DNA of 64,000 nt from Cellulosimicrobium cellulans (GCF_016907755.1 NZ_JAFBCN010000001.1:930001-994000), one strand, 5' to 3'. Shown: positions 34,101-42,256, counted from the stretch's first letter. Notes: a model not told the origin generated them from the sequence alone. Numbers and translations: made by a program.

Positions 34101-35626
34101 AGACCTCCCTGGGCGGGGACGGGACGTTCGAGTTCGTGCTCACCGACCTCGACGGCGCCGTCGACCCGATCACGGTGCCGGTGACGACGGTGGACGGCAC
34201 GGTGACGCTCGGACTCCCGCAGATCGTCCCCGGCGTGCGGTACTCGTTCGTGGAGTCGGACGGGCCCGGCTGGGTCGAGGGCGCGCTGACGTGCGTCGTC
34301 ACCCCTGCGGGCGGAGGGGAGCCGTTCCCCCTGGCAGACCTCTCCGACTTCTCCGTCGGGCCGGGCGACGTGGCCGCGTGCACGGCCGAGAACGCGCGCC
34401 ACGGGACGATCGTGGTCACGAAGGTCGTCGACGGCGCCGACGGCGAGTTCGACTTCACCGGGGACTGGCAGGAGCCGGAGGAGTTCTCGATCGGCACCGA
34501 GGGCGGGGTCGGGACCGCGACCTTCGAGGACGTGGCCCCCGGGTCGTACGTCGTGACCGAGGTCCCGCAGGACGGGTTCGAGAACACTGCGCTCACGTGC
34601 GTCGACGGCGACCCCGACGGGACGGGGTCCGAGGCGTCGGCCGGCGTCGGGACGATCGCCCTCGACCCGGGTGAGACGGTCGTGTGCACCTACACGAACA
34701 CGCCGTGGGGCACCCTCGTGGTCGACAAGGTCACCGAGCCCGCCGGGTCGGAGCAGGAGTTCGGGCTCGAGTGGGCGCCGGAGGGCGGCGAGCCGACCCC
34801 GTTCACCCTCACTGACGGCGACGAGCCGTTCTCGCCAGGTCCGCTCGCGCCTGGGACGTACACCGTGACGGAGACGGCGACCCCGGGCTGGACCCTCGCG
34901 GACCTCGTGTGCGTGGGGTCCAGCGGGTCGACGACGGTCGACGGCGCCACCGCGACCGTGGACGTCCTGCCCGGCGAGACGGTGCTGTGCACGTTCACCA
35001 ACGAGCGGCCGACCGCGCTCGACGTCGCCAAGAGCGTGGTCGAGGGGCCGGACCTGGTCGAGCCCGGCGTGTTCCGCATCGCCTACGAGGTCGTGGTGAG
35101 CAGCACAGCGGGCGTGGAGCGGACGTACGACCTCGTGGACCGGCTCGTGTTCGGCAGCGGCATCGTGGTGCGGGACGCGTCGGTGGAGTCCCTGGACGGG
35201 CTCCCGGTCGCGGCCGACTGGGACGGCGTGGACCAGCCGACGGTGACGTCAGGCGCGACGCTCGCTGCGGGCGCCACGCACCGCTACCGGGTGACGGTCG
35301 TCGCCCAGGTGCCGGCCGACGTCGTCCCGGACGCGCTGCTGTGCGACCCGGCCGGGACGACGGCGGGCGGCTTCCTCAACACGGTCGGGGTGGTCGGCGA
35401 GGACGGCGCGACCGAGTCCGAGGCGGCCGCGTGCGCGCCCGCACCGGAGCCGCCGGCGCCTCCGCAGCCGCCGGGCCCCCCGGCACCCGGGCCGAGCGTG
35501 CCGCCCGTGTCGGAACGCCCGCTCCCGGCGACGGGCGCGGACACGGGCTGGCTGCTCGGTGCGGCGGCGCTGCTCCTGCTCGCGGGAGGCGGGCTCCTCG
35601 TCGTCCGCCGGGTGCGACGCTCCTGA
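31169..35626 (+). CDS. LPXTG-anchored repetitive surface protein
   Basis: A 1485-aa cell-wall protein. A signal peptide (about residues 1-48) is followed by a folded N-terminal region (48-328), nine tandem beta-sandwich repeats of about 105 aa (328-1283), a DUF11-like domain (to about 1410), a Pro-rich spacer, the sortase motif LPATG (about 1453), a membrane helix and RRVRRS. Repeats look like prealbumin or SpaA-type folds: each starts with a [V/L]xKxx strand, contains a GxYT[I/V]TE motif and ends with Cx[F/Y/L/V]TN or a variant. Each has a Cys pair, suggesting disulfides. No sortase gene is in the window. ATG 31169 is preferred to GTG 31145 because GGGGGAG lies 7 nt upstream. Confidence 0.88.
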   Translation: MTSTTGVAHGRRRPPPGPGARRLLAGLAATLLLGVVLVPLTPPPTADAATLEPSGLQTGMEIDGTSGSGNPPETFNWDDFLTGVQPDGAFTFTPTGPYTTPQGFESSGIVQASFAWDNGSLAESCNANPDQTGAPPSQSPSTNPWRPGPANPNAKGDLCSTAYGLEYVVDDDGMRHAILYGYWTRYSGAGEVSVFQHLEGPGPGRCDDILLEFNYASSGTTAAVHRWAPTAGDGCANPLGPGTWAPDAGSVDFAWAVGVRSEGPPLTNQPQETFGEFAIDLNTAGVLAPSECATYEVSEMLTRTGNSPSANIQDFADHAPDRMRIANCGALTVSKATVPQSADTGARFGFAVASDTGPVQPGPPPVPTVSGTLASGETVRFDDVLFGSGFSLTETDVPPPWDLQSVVCTAVPAGGGPPEQFVLDDPADRFPVRPLGTTDCVITNAAAVVTVTKQTDPDGSPQAFSFEATGQAGFTLHDGESVSFSVPAGVPFTVAEQATPGWLPPGIACSVPSTPTEQAVTVTPVAGQNIECTFTNTQLGTVIVSKEAHGVDGRTFDFTSDLPGNENFAITVEQGDGTLYEHTIEGVPAGTYTIEELTDDELPATLLADLACTYGGEDHSADPEGRTIDLTVLPGETVRCFFTNVTPGSIAVVKRTVPVEYEQDFDFVFAPADGAPTPFVLSGSSTPPNVALRSFEGLDQGAYTITEPADVPGWSLQGGSLECNADFWSPTADGRGVTVDLPDGGVIVCFFTNVAAPASLTLTKTVAGADPAFAWAVDVELVAPDGTADGRTATTAAPTVAWGELVPGVLYTVREAGEPPPGWTRGEVTCDGLTDADPATPGFQLEATPGQAVACAVENTVAPSSISVAKVATGIGGDLPWSFDVAIDPVPAGETSPQTASGTGQAAGLVTWSGLVPGTAYSITEAQVPGWTAVEVACTGVVDTEPGTPGIQFVAPVGLDLACTLTNTAVQGSGTLTKTSLGGDGTFEFVLTDLDGAVDPITVPVTTVDGTVTLGLPQIVPGVRYSFVESDGPGWVEGALTCVVTPAGGGEPFPLADLSDFSVGPGDVAACTAENARHGTIVVTKVVDGADGEFDFTGDWQEPEEFSIGTEGGVGTATFEDVAPGSYVVTEVPQDGFENTALTCVDGDPDGTGSEASAGVGTIALDPGETVVCTYTNTPWGTLVVDKVTEPAGSEQEFGLEWAPEGGEPTPFTLTDGDEPFSPGPLAPGTYTVTETATPGWTLADLVCVGSSGSTTVDGATATVDVLPGETVLCTFTNERPTALDVAKSVVEGPDLVEPGVFRIAYEVVVSSTAGVERTYDLVDRLVFGSGIVVRDASVESLDGLPVAADWDGVDQPTVTSGATLAAGATHRYRVTVVAQVPADVVPDALLCDPAGTTAGGFLNTVGVVGEDGATESEAAACAPAPEPPAPPQPPGPPAPGPSVPPVSERPLPATGADTGWLLGAAALLLLAGGGLLVVRRVRRS

Positions 35627-35735
35627 CGAGCGTCGCGTCCGGGCGACCGGGTGTCCCTGCCGCCCGGCCCCTGGGCACGCGGGACCGGGACCTTCGGCGA
35701 GTGCCGCGCGGACGGACCTACGGGATCATGGCCTC

Positions 35736-37013
35736 GTGACGCCTGAGCCCTCCCCGGCCGACGAAGCCGGTCTCGAGCCCGTCGACCTCATCCGCCGGTC
35801 GGGCACCGTGCTGCGGATCGGCCGCCTCGCCCTCTCCGCGGGCACCGGCAGCTACCGCGTGAAGTCGCACATGACCCGTGCGGCGAGGGCGCTGGGGCTC
35901 GACCACATCGCCGCCCACGTGACGCTCACGGAGATCACGGCGACGTCGTACCGGGGCCCGATCTTCCGCACCGAGCTCACCGAGGTCCGGTCCATCGGGA
36001 TCAACGCCGACCGACTGGCGCAGCTCGAGCGGTTCTCCGCGGCCCTGCCGGCGGGCGCCGACCTCGGCACCGTCGAGGCGGAGCTCGACCGGATCGCGCG
36101 GCGGCCGCCGCTGTACGGCGCGCTGCTCAACGCCCTCTGGGCGGGGATCGCGTGCGCGGCCTTCGCGTTCCTCAACAACGGCGGCCTCGTCGAGTGCGGC
36201 GCGGTGCTCGTCGCGGCTGCGCTCGGGCAGGGCGTGCGCCGGGCGATGCTGCACCGGGGGATCAACCAGTTCGGCGTGACGATGCTCGCGGCGGCGGTCG
36301 CGAGCATCGCCTACCTGGTCCTCGTCCTGGCGCTGTCGGCGCTCGCGGGCGTCGACGGCGGGCACGAGGCCGGGTACGTCTCCGCGGTGCTCTTCCTCGT
36401 GCCCGGGTTCGCGCTCGTCACCGGCGCGCTCGACCTCGCCAAGCTCGACTTCTCGGCGGGGGTCGCGCGCGTGACGTACGCGCTCATGATCCTCGCCTCG
36501 GCCGCGCTGGCCGTGTGGGGCGTGTCGGCCGCGGCGGGGCTCGCCCCGGACCCGGTGCCGCCGCCCGGACTGGCGGAGCCGCTGTTCCTCGGCCTGCGGA
36601 GCGTCGCGAGCTTCCTCGGCGTGCTCGGGTTCGCCCTGATGTTCAACAGCCCGTGGGCGATGGCGCTCGGTGCCGCGTCGATCGGCATGGTCGCGAACGT
36701 GGGGCGGCTGCTCCTCGTGGACGGCGGCGTCGTCCCGCAGGCGGCCGCGGCGGCGGCCGCGCTGCTCGTGGGCCTGCTCGCCGCGACGGTCGCCCCGGCG
36801 CTGCGCGTCCCGCGCATCACGGTGTCCGTGCCGGCGGTCGTCATCATGGTCCCGGGCGTCACGGCGTACCGGGCGGTGTACGAGTTCAACACCGGCGCGA
36901 CGGCGCAGGCGCTCGCCTACGCCGTCGAGGCCGGGCTGGTGATCGTCGCGCTCGCGATCGGGCTGGCCGTGGCCCGCATGCTCACCGACCGGGAGTGGAC
37001 CTTCGAGCGCTAG
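35736..37013 (+). CDS. Threonine/serine exporter (ThrE family)
   Basis: A 425-aa inner-membrane protein of the ThrE family. The N-terminal cytoplasmic domain (residues 15-130) has the ThrE hallmarks GTGSYRVKSHMTRAARALGL and TSYRGPIFRTELTEVRSIG, followed by about ten helices in two sub-regions (YjjP- and YjjB-like), with FLNNGGLVECGAVLVAAALG and VIMVPGVTAYRAVYEF at the ends. It should export threonine, serine or small peptides by proton antiport. GTG 35736 is the first start that leaves the ThrE domain intact; a TACGGG box at 35719 is 11 nt away. It is monocistronic. Confidence 0.9.
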   Translation: MTPEPSPADEAGLEPVDLIRRSGTVLRIGRLALSAGTGSYRVKSHMTRAARALGLDHIAAHVTLTEITATSYRGPIFRTELTEVRSIGINADRLAQLERFSAALPAGADLGTVEAELDRIARRPPLYGALLNALWAGIACAAFAFLNNGGLVECGAVLVAAALGQGVRRAMLHRGINQFGVTMLAAAVASIAYLVLVLALSALAGVDGGHEAGYVSAVLFLVPGFALVTGALDLAKLDFSAGVARVTYALMILASAALAVWGVSAAAGLAPDPVPPPGLAEPLFLGLRSVASFLGVLGFALMFNSPWAMALGAASIGMVANVGRLLLVDGGVVPQAAAAAAALLVGLLAATVAPALRVPRITVSVPAVVIMVPGVTAYRAVYEFNTGATAQALAYAVEAGLVIVALAIGLAVARMLTDREWTFER

Positions 37014-37054
37014 GTACCGTGCGTGCGGGGTCCGACGTGCCGCGCGGGCCGTGC

Positions 37055-37933
37055 TCAGACGGCGGAGCGGGCCTGGCCGAGAGCATCCAGGAGCCCGCGG
37101 CCGGACGGAGCCCAGCCGAGCTGTTCGCGGGTCCACGCGCTCGACGCGGGCTGGTCGACGGCGGCGAGAGCGCCGAGGAAGCCGAGCGAGTCGGCGGCGA
37201 CCTCGCGGACGGGCAGGTCGAGGGCGCGGCCGATCGCCGTTGCGGTGTCCAGGAGCGTGATCCCCTCCTCGTCCACCGCGTGCAGGACGCCGCGCGCGGG
37301 GCCCTTCTCGAGGGCGACCTGGAACAGACGCGCTGCGTCCGCGACGTGCACCGCGGGCCAGCGCGCCGCACCGTCGCCGACGTAGCCGGACACCCCGGCC
37401 TGCTGGGCGATCTGGACGAGCATCCCCGCGAAGCCCCCGCGGCCCAGGTCGTCGTGGACGGTGCGGGGCAGGCGGACGCTCGTCGTCCGCACGCCGCGCT
37501 CGCTCAGTGCGAGGAACCTGCGGGCGGTCTCGAGGCGCGCGGCCAGGAGACCGTCCTCCGGGTCGTCCGCCTCGACCGACGGCCGCCCCGGCACGATCGG
37601 TGTCCCGGACGCGATGACGAACGTCCTGCCCGAGCCCGCCAGCGCCGACCCGATCGCGTCGATCGCGGCGCGGTCCGTCCGCACGGCGGCATCGACGTCG
37701 GCGAAGTCGTGCCGATAGGCGAGGTGCACGACGCCGTCGCTCGCGGCGGCGCCGTCCCGCAGCGTGTCGAGGTCGTCCAGGTCGCCCCGCAGGGGAGCGG
37801 CACCCGCGGCCTCGACCGCGGCGGCGGAGGCGTCCGAGCGGGCGAGCCCGACGACCTCGTGGCCCGCGGCGACCAGCCTGGGCAGGAGGGCGGTCCCGAC
37901 GAAGCCGGACGCGCCCGTGACGAAGACCTTCAT
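37055..37933 (-). CDS. NAD-dependent epimerase/dehydratase (extended SDR)
   Basis: A 292-aa short-chain dehydrogenase/reductase. The nucleotide-binding motif is MKVFVTGASGFVGTALLPRL (residues 1-20), followed by DLDDLDTL and VHLAYRHDFADVD. The classical YxxxK is not obvious, which is common in the a-type group of atypical reductases. The substrate is unknown. ATG 37933 has a strong GGAGGAA Shine-Dalgarno. It is transcribed divergently from a TetR gene across a region with two matching operators, so it is probably the regulated target. Confidence 0.85.
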   Translation of the reverse strand: MKVFVTGASGFVGTALLPRLVAAGHEVVGLARSDASAAAVEAAGAAPLRGDLDDLDTLRDGAAASDGVVHLAYRHDFADVDAAVRTDRAAIDAIGSALAGSGRTFVIASGTPIVPGRPSVEADDPEDGLLAARLETARRFLALSERGVRTTSVRLPRTVHDDLGRGGFAGMLVQIAQQAGVSGYVGDGAARWPAVHVADAARLFQVALEKGPARGVLHAVDEEGITLLDTATAIGRALDLPVREVAADSLGFLGALAAVDQPASSAWTREQLGWAPSGRGLLDALGQARSAV

Positions 37934-37949
37934 GGTGGTTCCTCCACGT

Positions 37950-38010
37950 GATGTCAGTGACAGACATGAGCCTACACCCTGCGATGTCAGCGGCTGACAT
38001 CGACTAGGCT
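37950..38010. promoter_or_regulatory. Divergent promoters with two TetR operators
   Basis: Site 1 (37950-37968) is GATGTCAGTGACAGACATG and site 2 (37983-38001) is GATGTCAGCGGCTGACATC, the latter a perfect 9-1-9 palindrome; both share GATGTCAG-N5-GACAT. A minus-strand TAGGCT (37974-37969) serves the SDR gene, with site 1 over its start point; a + strand TAGGCT (38005-38010) lies 6 nt before the TetR start, with site 2 just upstream. This fits joint repression. Confidence 0.7.
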
Positions 38011-38016
38011 GGGGCC

Positions 38017-38577
38017 GTGGCACGCTGGGAACCGGACACGCGCGGGCGCCTGATGGCCGCCGCGATGGAGCTGTTCGCCGAGGCGGGATACGACGGTGTG
38101 ACGGCGGCCCAGATCGCCGCGCGCGCAGGGCTGACCGAACGCACCTTCTTCCGGTACTTCGCCGACAAGCGGGACGTGCTGTTCCAGGGGGGCGAGGCGT
38201 TGGGACGCACGATGTCGGCCGCGGTCGACGAGGCGCCGGCTCCCGCCACGGCGTACGACGCCATCCGTGCCGCGCTCGTCGCGGGGGCGCAGGTGCTGCA
38301 GGTCGACCCGGCGAGGTTTCGCGTGCGCGACGCGATCGTGACGAGCCACGCGGACCTCCGCGAGCGGGAGCTCACGAAGCACGCGGCCCTCGCCGACTCG
38401 CTCGCCGAGGCGCTGGTGGGGCGCGGCGAGACGCCGGAGAGGGCGGAGCTCGCGGCGCAGGCCGCGATGGCGGCGTTCAAGGTGGCGTGCGCGCGGTGGC
38501 TCGCGGGCGGCCAGTCGGAGGATCTCCGCGCGGTCGTCGGGGCCACGCTGGACGATCTCAGCGACCTCGCCGCCTGA
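38017..38577 (+). CDS. TetR family regulator of the divergent SDR gene
   Basis: A 186-aa repressor. The N-terminal HTH (residues 9-56) reads AMELFAEAGYDGVTAAQIAA then LTERTFFRYFADKRDVLF, and a helical ligand domain follows. GTG 38017 follows TAGGCT by 6 nt, so the message is probably leaderless. The divergent arrangement and twin palindromes indicate that it represses itself and the SDR oxidoreductase. The ligand is unknown. Confidence 0.9.
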   Translation: MARWEPDTRGRLMAAAMELFAEAGYDGVTAAQIAARAGLTERTFFRYFADKRDVLFQGGEALGRTMSAAVDEAPAPATAYDAIRAALVAGAQVLQVDPARFRVRDAIVTSHADLRERELTKHAALADSLAEALVGRGETPERAELAAQAAMAAFKVACARWLAGGQSEDLRAVVGATLDDLSDLAA

Positions 38578-38622
38578 CGGGCCAGGTCGTCGAGGGTGTG
38601 CGACGCCGTCGGGCCCGGCGGT

Positions 38623-38651
38623 TTGGTCTCGCGGCGACGCCCTTGTACCCT
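38623..38651 (+). promoter_or_regulatory. Promoter of tRNA-Ser(GCT)
   Basis: TTGGTC (38623-38628) and TACCCT (38646-38651) are spaced 17 nt and lie 32 nt before the tRNA 5' end, consistent with a housekeeping sigma promoter. Confidence 0.5.
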
Positions 38652-38682
38652 GGGCGACGCAGGCTCTCCGCCGAGCCTGCGA

Positions 38683-38771
38683 GGAGACGTCGCATAGTCA
38701 GGTCTAGTGCGCCACCCTGCTAAGGTGGTAACGGAGCAATCCGTTCGAGGGTTCAAATCCCTCCGTCTCCG
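38683..38771 (+). tRNA. tRNA-Ser(GCT)
   Basis: An 89-nt class II tRNA. Acceptor arms GGAGACG and CGTCTCC pair fully; discriminator G. The anticodon loop CTGCTAA holds GCT (38719-38721). A long variable arm (ACGGAGCAATCCGT) and the T arm GAGGGTTCAAATCCCTC are present. CCA is not encoded. Confidence 0.95.
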
Positions 38772-38777
38772 CTCAGG

Positions 38778-38813
38778 AAGGTCCCGGCTGCGAAGAGCCC
38801 GGGGCCTTTTCTG
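38778..38813 (+). terminator. Intrinsic terminator with T-run after tRNA-Ser(GCT)
   Basis: AAGGTCCCGG (38778-38787) pairs with CCGGGGCCTT (38799-38808) using one G-U pair, followed by TTTTCTGTT. This is one of the few classical T-tract terminators in the window. Confidence 0.8.
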
Positions 38814-38881
38814 TTGCCCGGCACCGTGCCGTCGCCGCCCACGGGTCCCAGGATCCGTGGGCGGCGACGACGCCGGGCAGG

Positions 38882-40252
38882 TTACGCGCTGCCCGACGTC
38901 GCGAGCGCGGACCGCACCACGAACCGGGACGCCCCGGCCCCGGCGAGCACGAGGGCCGACGCGGCCGCGACGCACAGCAGGAACTGCACGACGACCCCGA
39001 CGTTCGCGAACGCGTTGAGCCCGATCACGGGGACCATGAACAGCAGCGCCGCGAACGTCGCCACGCCGACGCTCACGACGAGCGGGACGAGCGTCTCGCG
39101 GAACCGCGCCTGGTCGAGCGTGCGCAGGTCCGTCCCGGACAGGACGAGCGTGCGGTACTCGTTGCGCTGGTCGATGACGCGGCCTGCCTGCATGACGCCG
39201 GTCGAGACCGCGGCGAGGACGCCCGCGATGGCGAGGGTGAGGAACCCGCCGGTCTTCATGTCGGTGAGGTACTGCACCTCGTCCGGGTCCGCGCCCATGC
39301 CCGGCTCCAGGAGCGCGAAGATGCTCGTCAGCCCGGCGATGAACGTCGCGAGCGCGACGCCGCCGACGGAGCGCCACGCAGTCTTCGGGTTGTCGACGAT
39401 CCGCCGGCCCGCAAGCAGCGTCGGCACGCGCCGAGCGCCGCCGGCGGTCATCTTGCCGACGAGCCAGATGACGAACGGCCCCACGACGTTCACCGTGGCG
39501 AAGCCGACCAGCAGGATGACGGTGAGGACGGTGACGACGACCGCCACGGACCCGAACGACAGGTTCGTCGCGACGATCAGCGCGACGAACGCGACGCCCA
39601 TCGACAGCAGCCGGACGGCCTTGAGCCCGGGCGGCGTCACCCGGGCCGCGACGCCGAGCGGCGTGATCGCGACGCGGCGCAGGCTCACGAGCGCGGACAC
39701 CAGCGCCACGGCCACCACGAGCACGACCGCACCGAGCAGCGCCGGAACGCCGACCCACAGCTCCGCGAGGTCGAACGTGCGGCCCTGGAAGCGCAGCTGC
39801 GCGACCAGCGGCAGCAGGGCGCCGTAGCCGAACAGGCCCACGAGGGCGCCGATCACGGCCTGCGCGGCGGCGTCGAGGGCGGTGAGGGTGGTGACCTGGC
39901 CCGTCGTCGCGCCCGCGAGGCGCAGCGCCGCGAGGCGGGCGTCACGCCGCGCGACGGCGAGGCGCGCGGCCGCGGCACCGAGGGTCACGAGCGGGATGAG
40001 CAGCAGGAGCGACGCGATCCCCGCGAGGAACGGGTACTGCGCGTCGTAGGGCGTCACGCCCTCCATGCCCTCGCGGACGCCCTCGATCCCGCCGGCGCGG
40101 CCCAGGAAGGCGTGAAAGCCGCCCATGACGACGAGCAGGATCGCCGTCGTCACGGCGAAGGCGATGATCGCGAGCACGTTCGTCAGGCCCTGCGGGTCGC
40201 GCTCGTCGGCGCTACGACGGCGCAGGAGCCACCAGAGGTCGACGGTCCTCAT
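38882..40252 (-). CDS. FtsX-like ABC transporter permease
   Basis: A 456-aa inner-membrane protein with about eight to ten helices and two FtsX-like blocks (ASLLLLIPLVTLGAAAARLAV with RLAALRLAGATTGQV near residue 105, and AGRVIDQRNEYRTLVLSGTDL near residue 370). The RxAxLRLxGAT loop is the coupling helix of this family. It most resembles permeases of drug or antimicrobial-peptide export systems and those acting in envelope stress. Its ATG overlaps the stop codon of the ATPase gene (ATGA), so the pair forms one transporter. The function is not more precise than export. Confidence 0.88.
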   Translation of the reverse strand: MRTVDLWWLLRRRSADERDPQGLTNVLAIIAFAVTTAILLVVMGGFHAFLGRAGGIEGVREGMEGVTPYDAQYPFLAGIASLLLLIPLVTLGAAAARLAVARRDARLAALRLAGATTGQVTTLTALDAAAQAVIGALVGLFGYGALLPLVAQLRFQGRTFDLAELWVGVPALLGAVVLVVAVALVSALVSLRRVAITPLGVAARVTPPGLKAVRLLSMGVAFVALIVATNLSFGSVAVVVTVLTVILLVGFATVNVVGPFVIWLVGKMTAGGARRVPTLLAGRRIVDNPKTAWRSVGGVALATFIAGLTSIFALLEPGMGADPDEVQYLTDMKTGGFLTLAIAGVLAAVSTGVMQAGRVIDQRNEYRTLVLSGTDLRTLDQARFRETLVPLVVSVGVATFAALLFMVPVIGLNAFANVGVVVQFLLCVAAASALVLAGAGASRFVVRSALATSGSA

Positions 40253-41160
40253 CGTGCGCTCTCCTGGCTCGGGGCGGCCGGGGCGCCGGGCGCGTACCCC
40301 GCGGCCGGGTGAGCGGCCATCGCGGCCTGGGTGGCGGCGTCGTACGGGGCGGCAGGCGGCGCCGGCGGCAGGGGAGCAGGCTGCCCGACGGCGGGGCTCG
40401 CCACGGGCTGCTGCTGCGCCTCGCCGGGGGCGGGCTGGGCCCCGGGCGCGAAGAACTCGCCGGAGATGCGGCCGTCGCGCATCGTCACGGTGCGGGTGCA
40501 GTGGCGCGCGACGCCCGCGTCGTGCGTGACGACGACGAGCGCGGCACCGGAGTCGCGGGTGGCGCGCGTGAGGACGTCGAGGACCTCGGCGCCGGTCGAC
40601 TGGTCGAGCGCCCCGGTCGGCTCGTCGGCGAACACGACGCCGGGCGACCCGACGAGCGCGCGGGCGATCGCGACGCGCTGGGCCTGGCCGCCCGAGAGCT
40701 CGCCCGGTCGGCGCTGCTCCATCCCGGCGAGGCCGAGGTGCGCGAGCCACCGGGCGGCGACGGCCGTGGCCTCCGTGCGCGCCGTGCCCGCGAGCATGAG
40801 CGGCAGGGCGGCGTTCTCGACCGCCGGCAGCTCCGGCAGGAGCTGGCCCGACTGGAAGACGAAGCCGAAGTCCTGGCGTCGCAGGACCGTGCGGCGCGCC
40901 TCGGAGAGCGTCGTCACGTCCTCGCCCCGCCACGACACCGAGCCGGAGGTCGGCGTGATGATGCCCGCGAGGACGTGCAGGAGCGTCGTCTTGCCGGACC
41001 CGGACGGGCCCATGATCGCGAGCGACTCGCCCGGGTGGACCGTGAGGTTCACGCCCGCGAGGGCGTGCGTCGCGGTCTGGGCGGAGCCGTAGACCTTGGT
41101 GAGCGCGCTCGCGACGAGGGGCGAGCCGCCGGGGACGGAGGAGGGGCCGGTGAACGTCAT
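40249..41160 (-). CDS. ABC transporter ATPase (LolD/MacB type)
   Basis: A 303-aa ATPase. Walker A is MGPSGSGKTTLLHVL (about residue 50), the Q-loop is FGFVFQSGQLLPEL, the signature is LSGGQAQRVAIARAL, and Walker B is VVFADEPTGALDQ, followed by VVVTHDAGVARHC (H-loop). The sub-family is that of lipoprotein or macrolide exporters partnered with FtsX-like permeases. The C-terminus (from about 235) is an unusual Pro/Ala/Gln-rich tail. ATG 41160 is followed upstream by the minus-strand box GACGAT at 6 nt spacing. It is the first gene of a two-gene operon. Confidence 0.92.
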   Translation of the reverse strand: MTFTGPSSVPGGSPLVASALTKVYGSAQTATHALAGVNLTVHPGESLAIMGPSGSGKTTLLHVLAGIITPTSGSVSWRGEDVTTLSEARRTVLRRQDFGFVFQSGQLLPELPAVENAALPLMLAGTARTEATAVAARWLAHLGLAGMEQRRPGELSGGQAQRVAIARALVGSPGVVFADEPTGALDQSTGAEVLDVLTRATRDSGAALVVVTHDAGVARHCTRTVTMRDGRISGEFFAPGAQPAPGEAQQQPVASPAVGQPAPLPPAPPAAPYDAATQAAMAAHPAAGYAPGAPAAPSQESAR

Positions 41161-41321
41161 GGACCGATCGTCCGGCGGCGCCGGGCGCCGTCGCGTCGGG
41201 CTGGGGGCGGGACGTCGTCCCGCGGAGGTCCGACCCTGGGGGGACCGCCCGGCGCGCCGTGTGCGGCGAGGGTCGGACGGCGTGGCGTCCGTCACCTCGG
41301 GCCGTCCGGGGGCGGATCGGT

Positions 41322-41350
41322 TTGGGTTCGGGGCGGGGACACGGTAGTGT
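41322..41350 (+). promoter_or_regulatory. Promoter of tRNA-Arg
   Basis: TTGGGT (41322-41327) and TAGTGT (41345-41350) are spaced 17 nt, 40 nt before the tRNA. Confidence 0.5.
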
Positions 41351-41389
41351 TCTCGACGGCCGGTGAGCGATCAGCGGTCAGCAGGACCG

Positions 41390-41462
41390 GCGCCCGTAGC
41401 TCAACGGATAGAGCATCTGACTACGGATCAGAAGGTTGGGGGTTCGAATCCCTTCGGGCGCA
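41390..41462 (+). tRNA. tRNA-Arg(ACG)
   Basis: A 73-nt tRNA. Acceptor arms GCGCCCG and CGGGCGC pair fully; discriminator A. The anticodon stem TCTGA/TCAGA encloses CTACGGA with anticodon ACG (41423-41425), expected to be edited to ICG. T arm GGGGTTCGAATCCC. CCA is not encoded. Confidence 0.96.
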
Positions 41463-41472
41463 CCTCATGTTG

Positions 41473-41502
41473 AACGGCCTCACCCGCACGGGTGGGGCCG
41501 TT
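41473..41502 (+). terminator. Hairpin after tRNA-Arg
   Basis: AACGGCCTCACCC (41473-41485) pairs with GGGTGGGGCCGTT (41490-41502) with one wobble pair and a 4-nt loop, 10 nt after the tRNA. Confidence 0.75.
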
Positions 41503-41562
41503 CGTCGTTCCGCGGCGCGACGCGCAGACGGGCGTCGGACGCCGCGACCGTAGACTGCGCCG

Positions 41563-42165
41563 GTGCGACGTTCGGACCGTGACGTGCGGGTGTGCTTCGT
41601 GGGTGACTCGTTCGTCGCCGGGGTGGGGGACGGGTCGGCGCTGGGCTGGGTCGGGCGGGTCGTGGCCGCGTCGGCGACCCGGGCGCTGCCCCTGACCGCG
41701 TACAACCTCGGGGTGCGTCGCGACACGTCGGAGCAGGTCGCGGACCGCCTGGCGCGCGAGGTCGCCCCGCGTCTCGCCCCGGCTGCGGAGCCGCGCGTGG
41801 TCGTCTCCTTCGGCGTCAACGACACCGCGCTCGACGTCGACGCCCGGCCGCGTGTCGACGTCGCAGGCACCCTCGCGGCCCTGCGCCGCATCGCGACGGA
41901 CGTCGGTCCGGTCCCGCTGCTCCTGGTCGGCCCCGTCGCCGTGGACGACGACGACCACAACGCGCGCTCGGCCGAGCTGGACGCCGCGCTCCGCGACGAG
42001 TCCTCGGCGCTCGGCGTGCCCTGTGTCTCCGTGCTCGACCGGACGGCGCGCGACGCGACGTGGCGGCGTGAGGTGCGCGCGGGCGACGGCGCGCACCCTG
42101 GTGCGGCGGGCTACGCGGTGCTCGCGGGGCTGGTCGAGGGGCCGGTCCTCGACTGGATCGGTTGA
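41563..42165 (+). CDS. SGNH/GDSL-type hydrolase
   Basis: A 200-aa esterase-like enzyme. Block I is CFVGDSFVAGVGDG (Ser nucleophile near residue 16), block III is VVSFGVNDTALD (oxyanion Asn) and block V is GDGAHPGAAGYAVLA (Asp/His of the triad). The fold is complete at this short length. No signal peptide, so a cytoplasmic acyl or carbohydrate esterase is likely; the substrate is unknown. GTG 41563 follows TAGACT (41551-41556) by 6 nt, suggesting a leaderless message. Confidence 0.9.
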   Translation: MRRSDRDVRVCFVGDSFVAGVGDGSALGWVGRVVAASATRALPLTAYNLGVRRDTSEQVADRLAREVAPRLAPAAEPRVVVSFGVNDTALDVDARPRVDVAGTLAALRRIATDVGPVPLLLVGPVAVDDDDHNARSAELDAALRDESSALGVPCVSVLDRTARDATWRREVRAGDGAHPGAAGYAVLAGLVEGPVLDWIG

Positions 42166-42244
42166 CGCCCGGGCCGGGGACCGCGCGACGGGTGCGACCT
42201 CGTCGGCGTCGACCTGTCCGCAGAGACAGGGTCTCCCGGTTTTC

Positions 42245-42256
42245 GCACGATCGTGC
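42245..42256. promoter_or_regulatory. Palindromic operator before tetR-hydrolase operon
   Basis: GCACGATCGTGC is a perfect 12-bp palindrome abutting the TACGTT -10 box (42257-42262) of the TetR gene, so a bound dimer would block RNA polymerase. Autorepression is inferred. Confidence 0.55.

Noticed and set aside
30827-41462. tRNA-associated integrated element between tRNA genes
   Set aside because: No integrase, no duplicated tRNA 3' end and uniform composition; genes between are ordinary chromosomal types.
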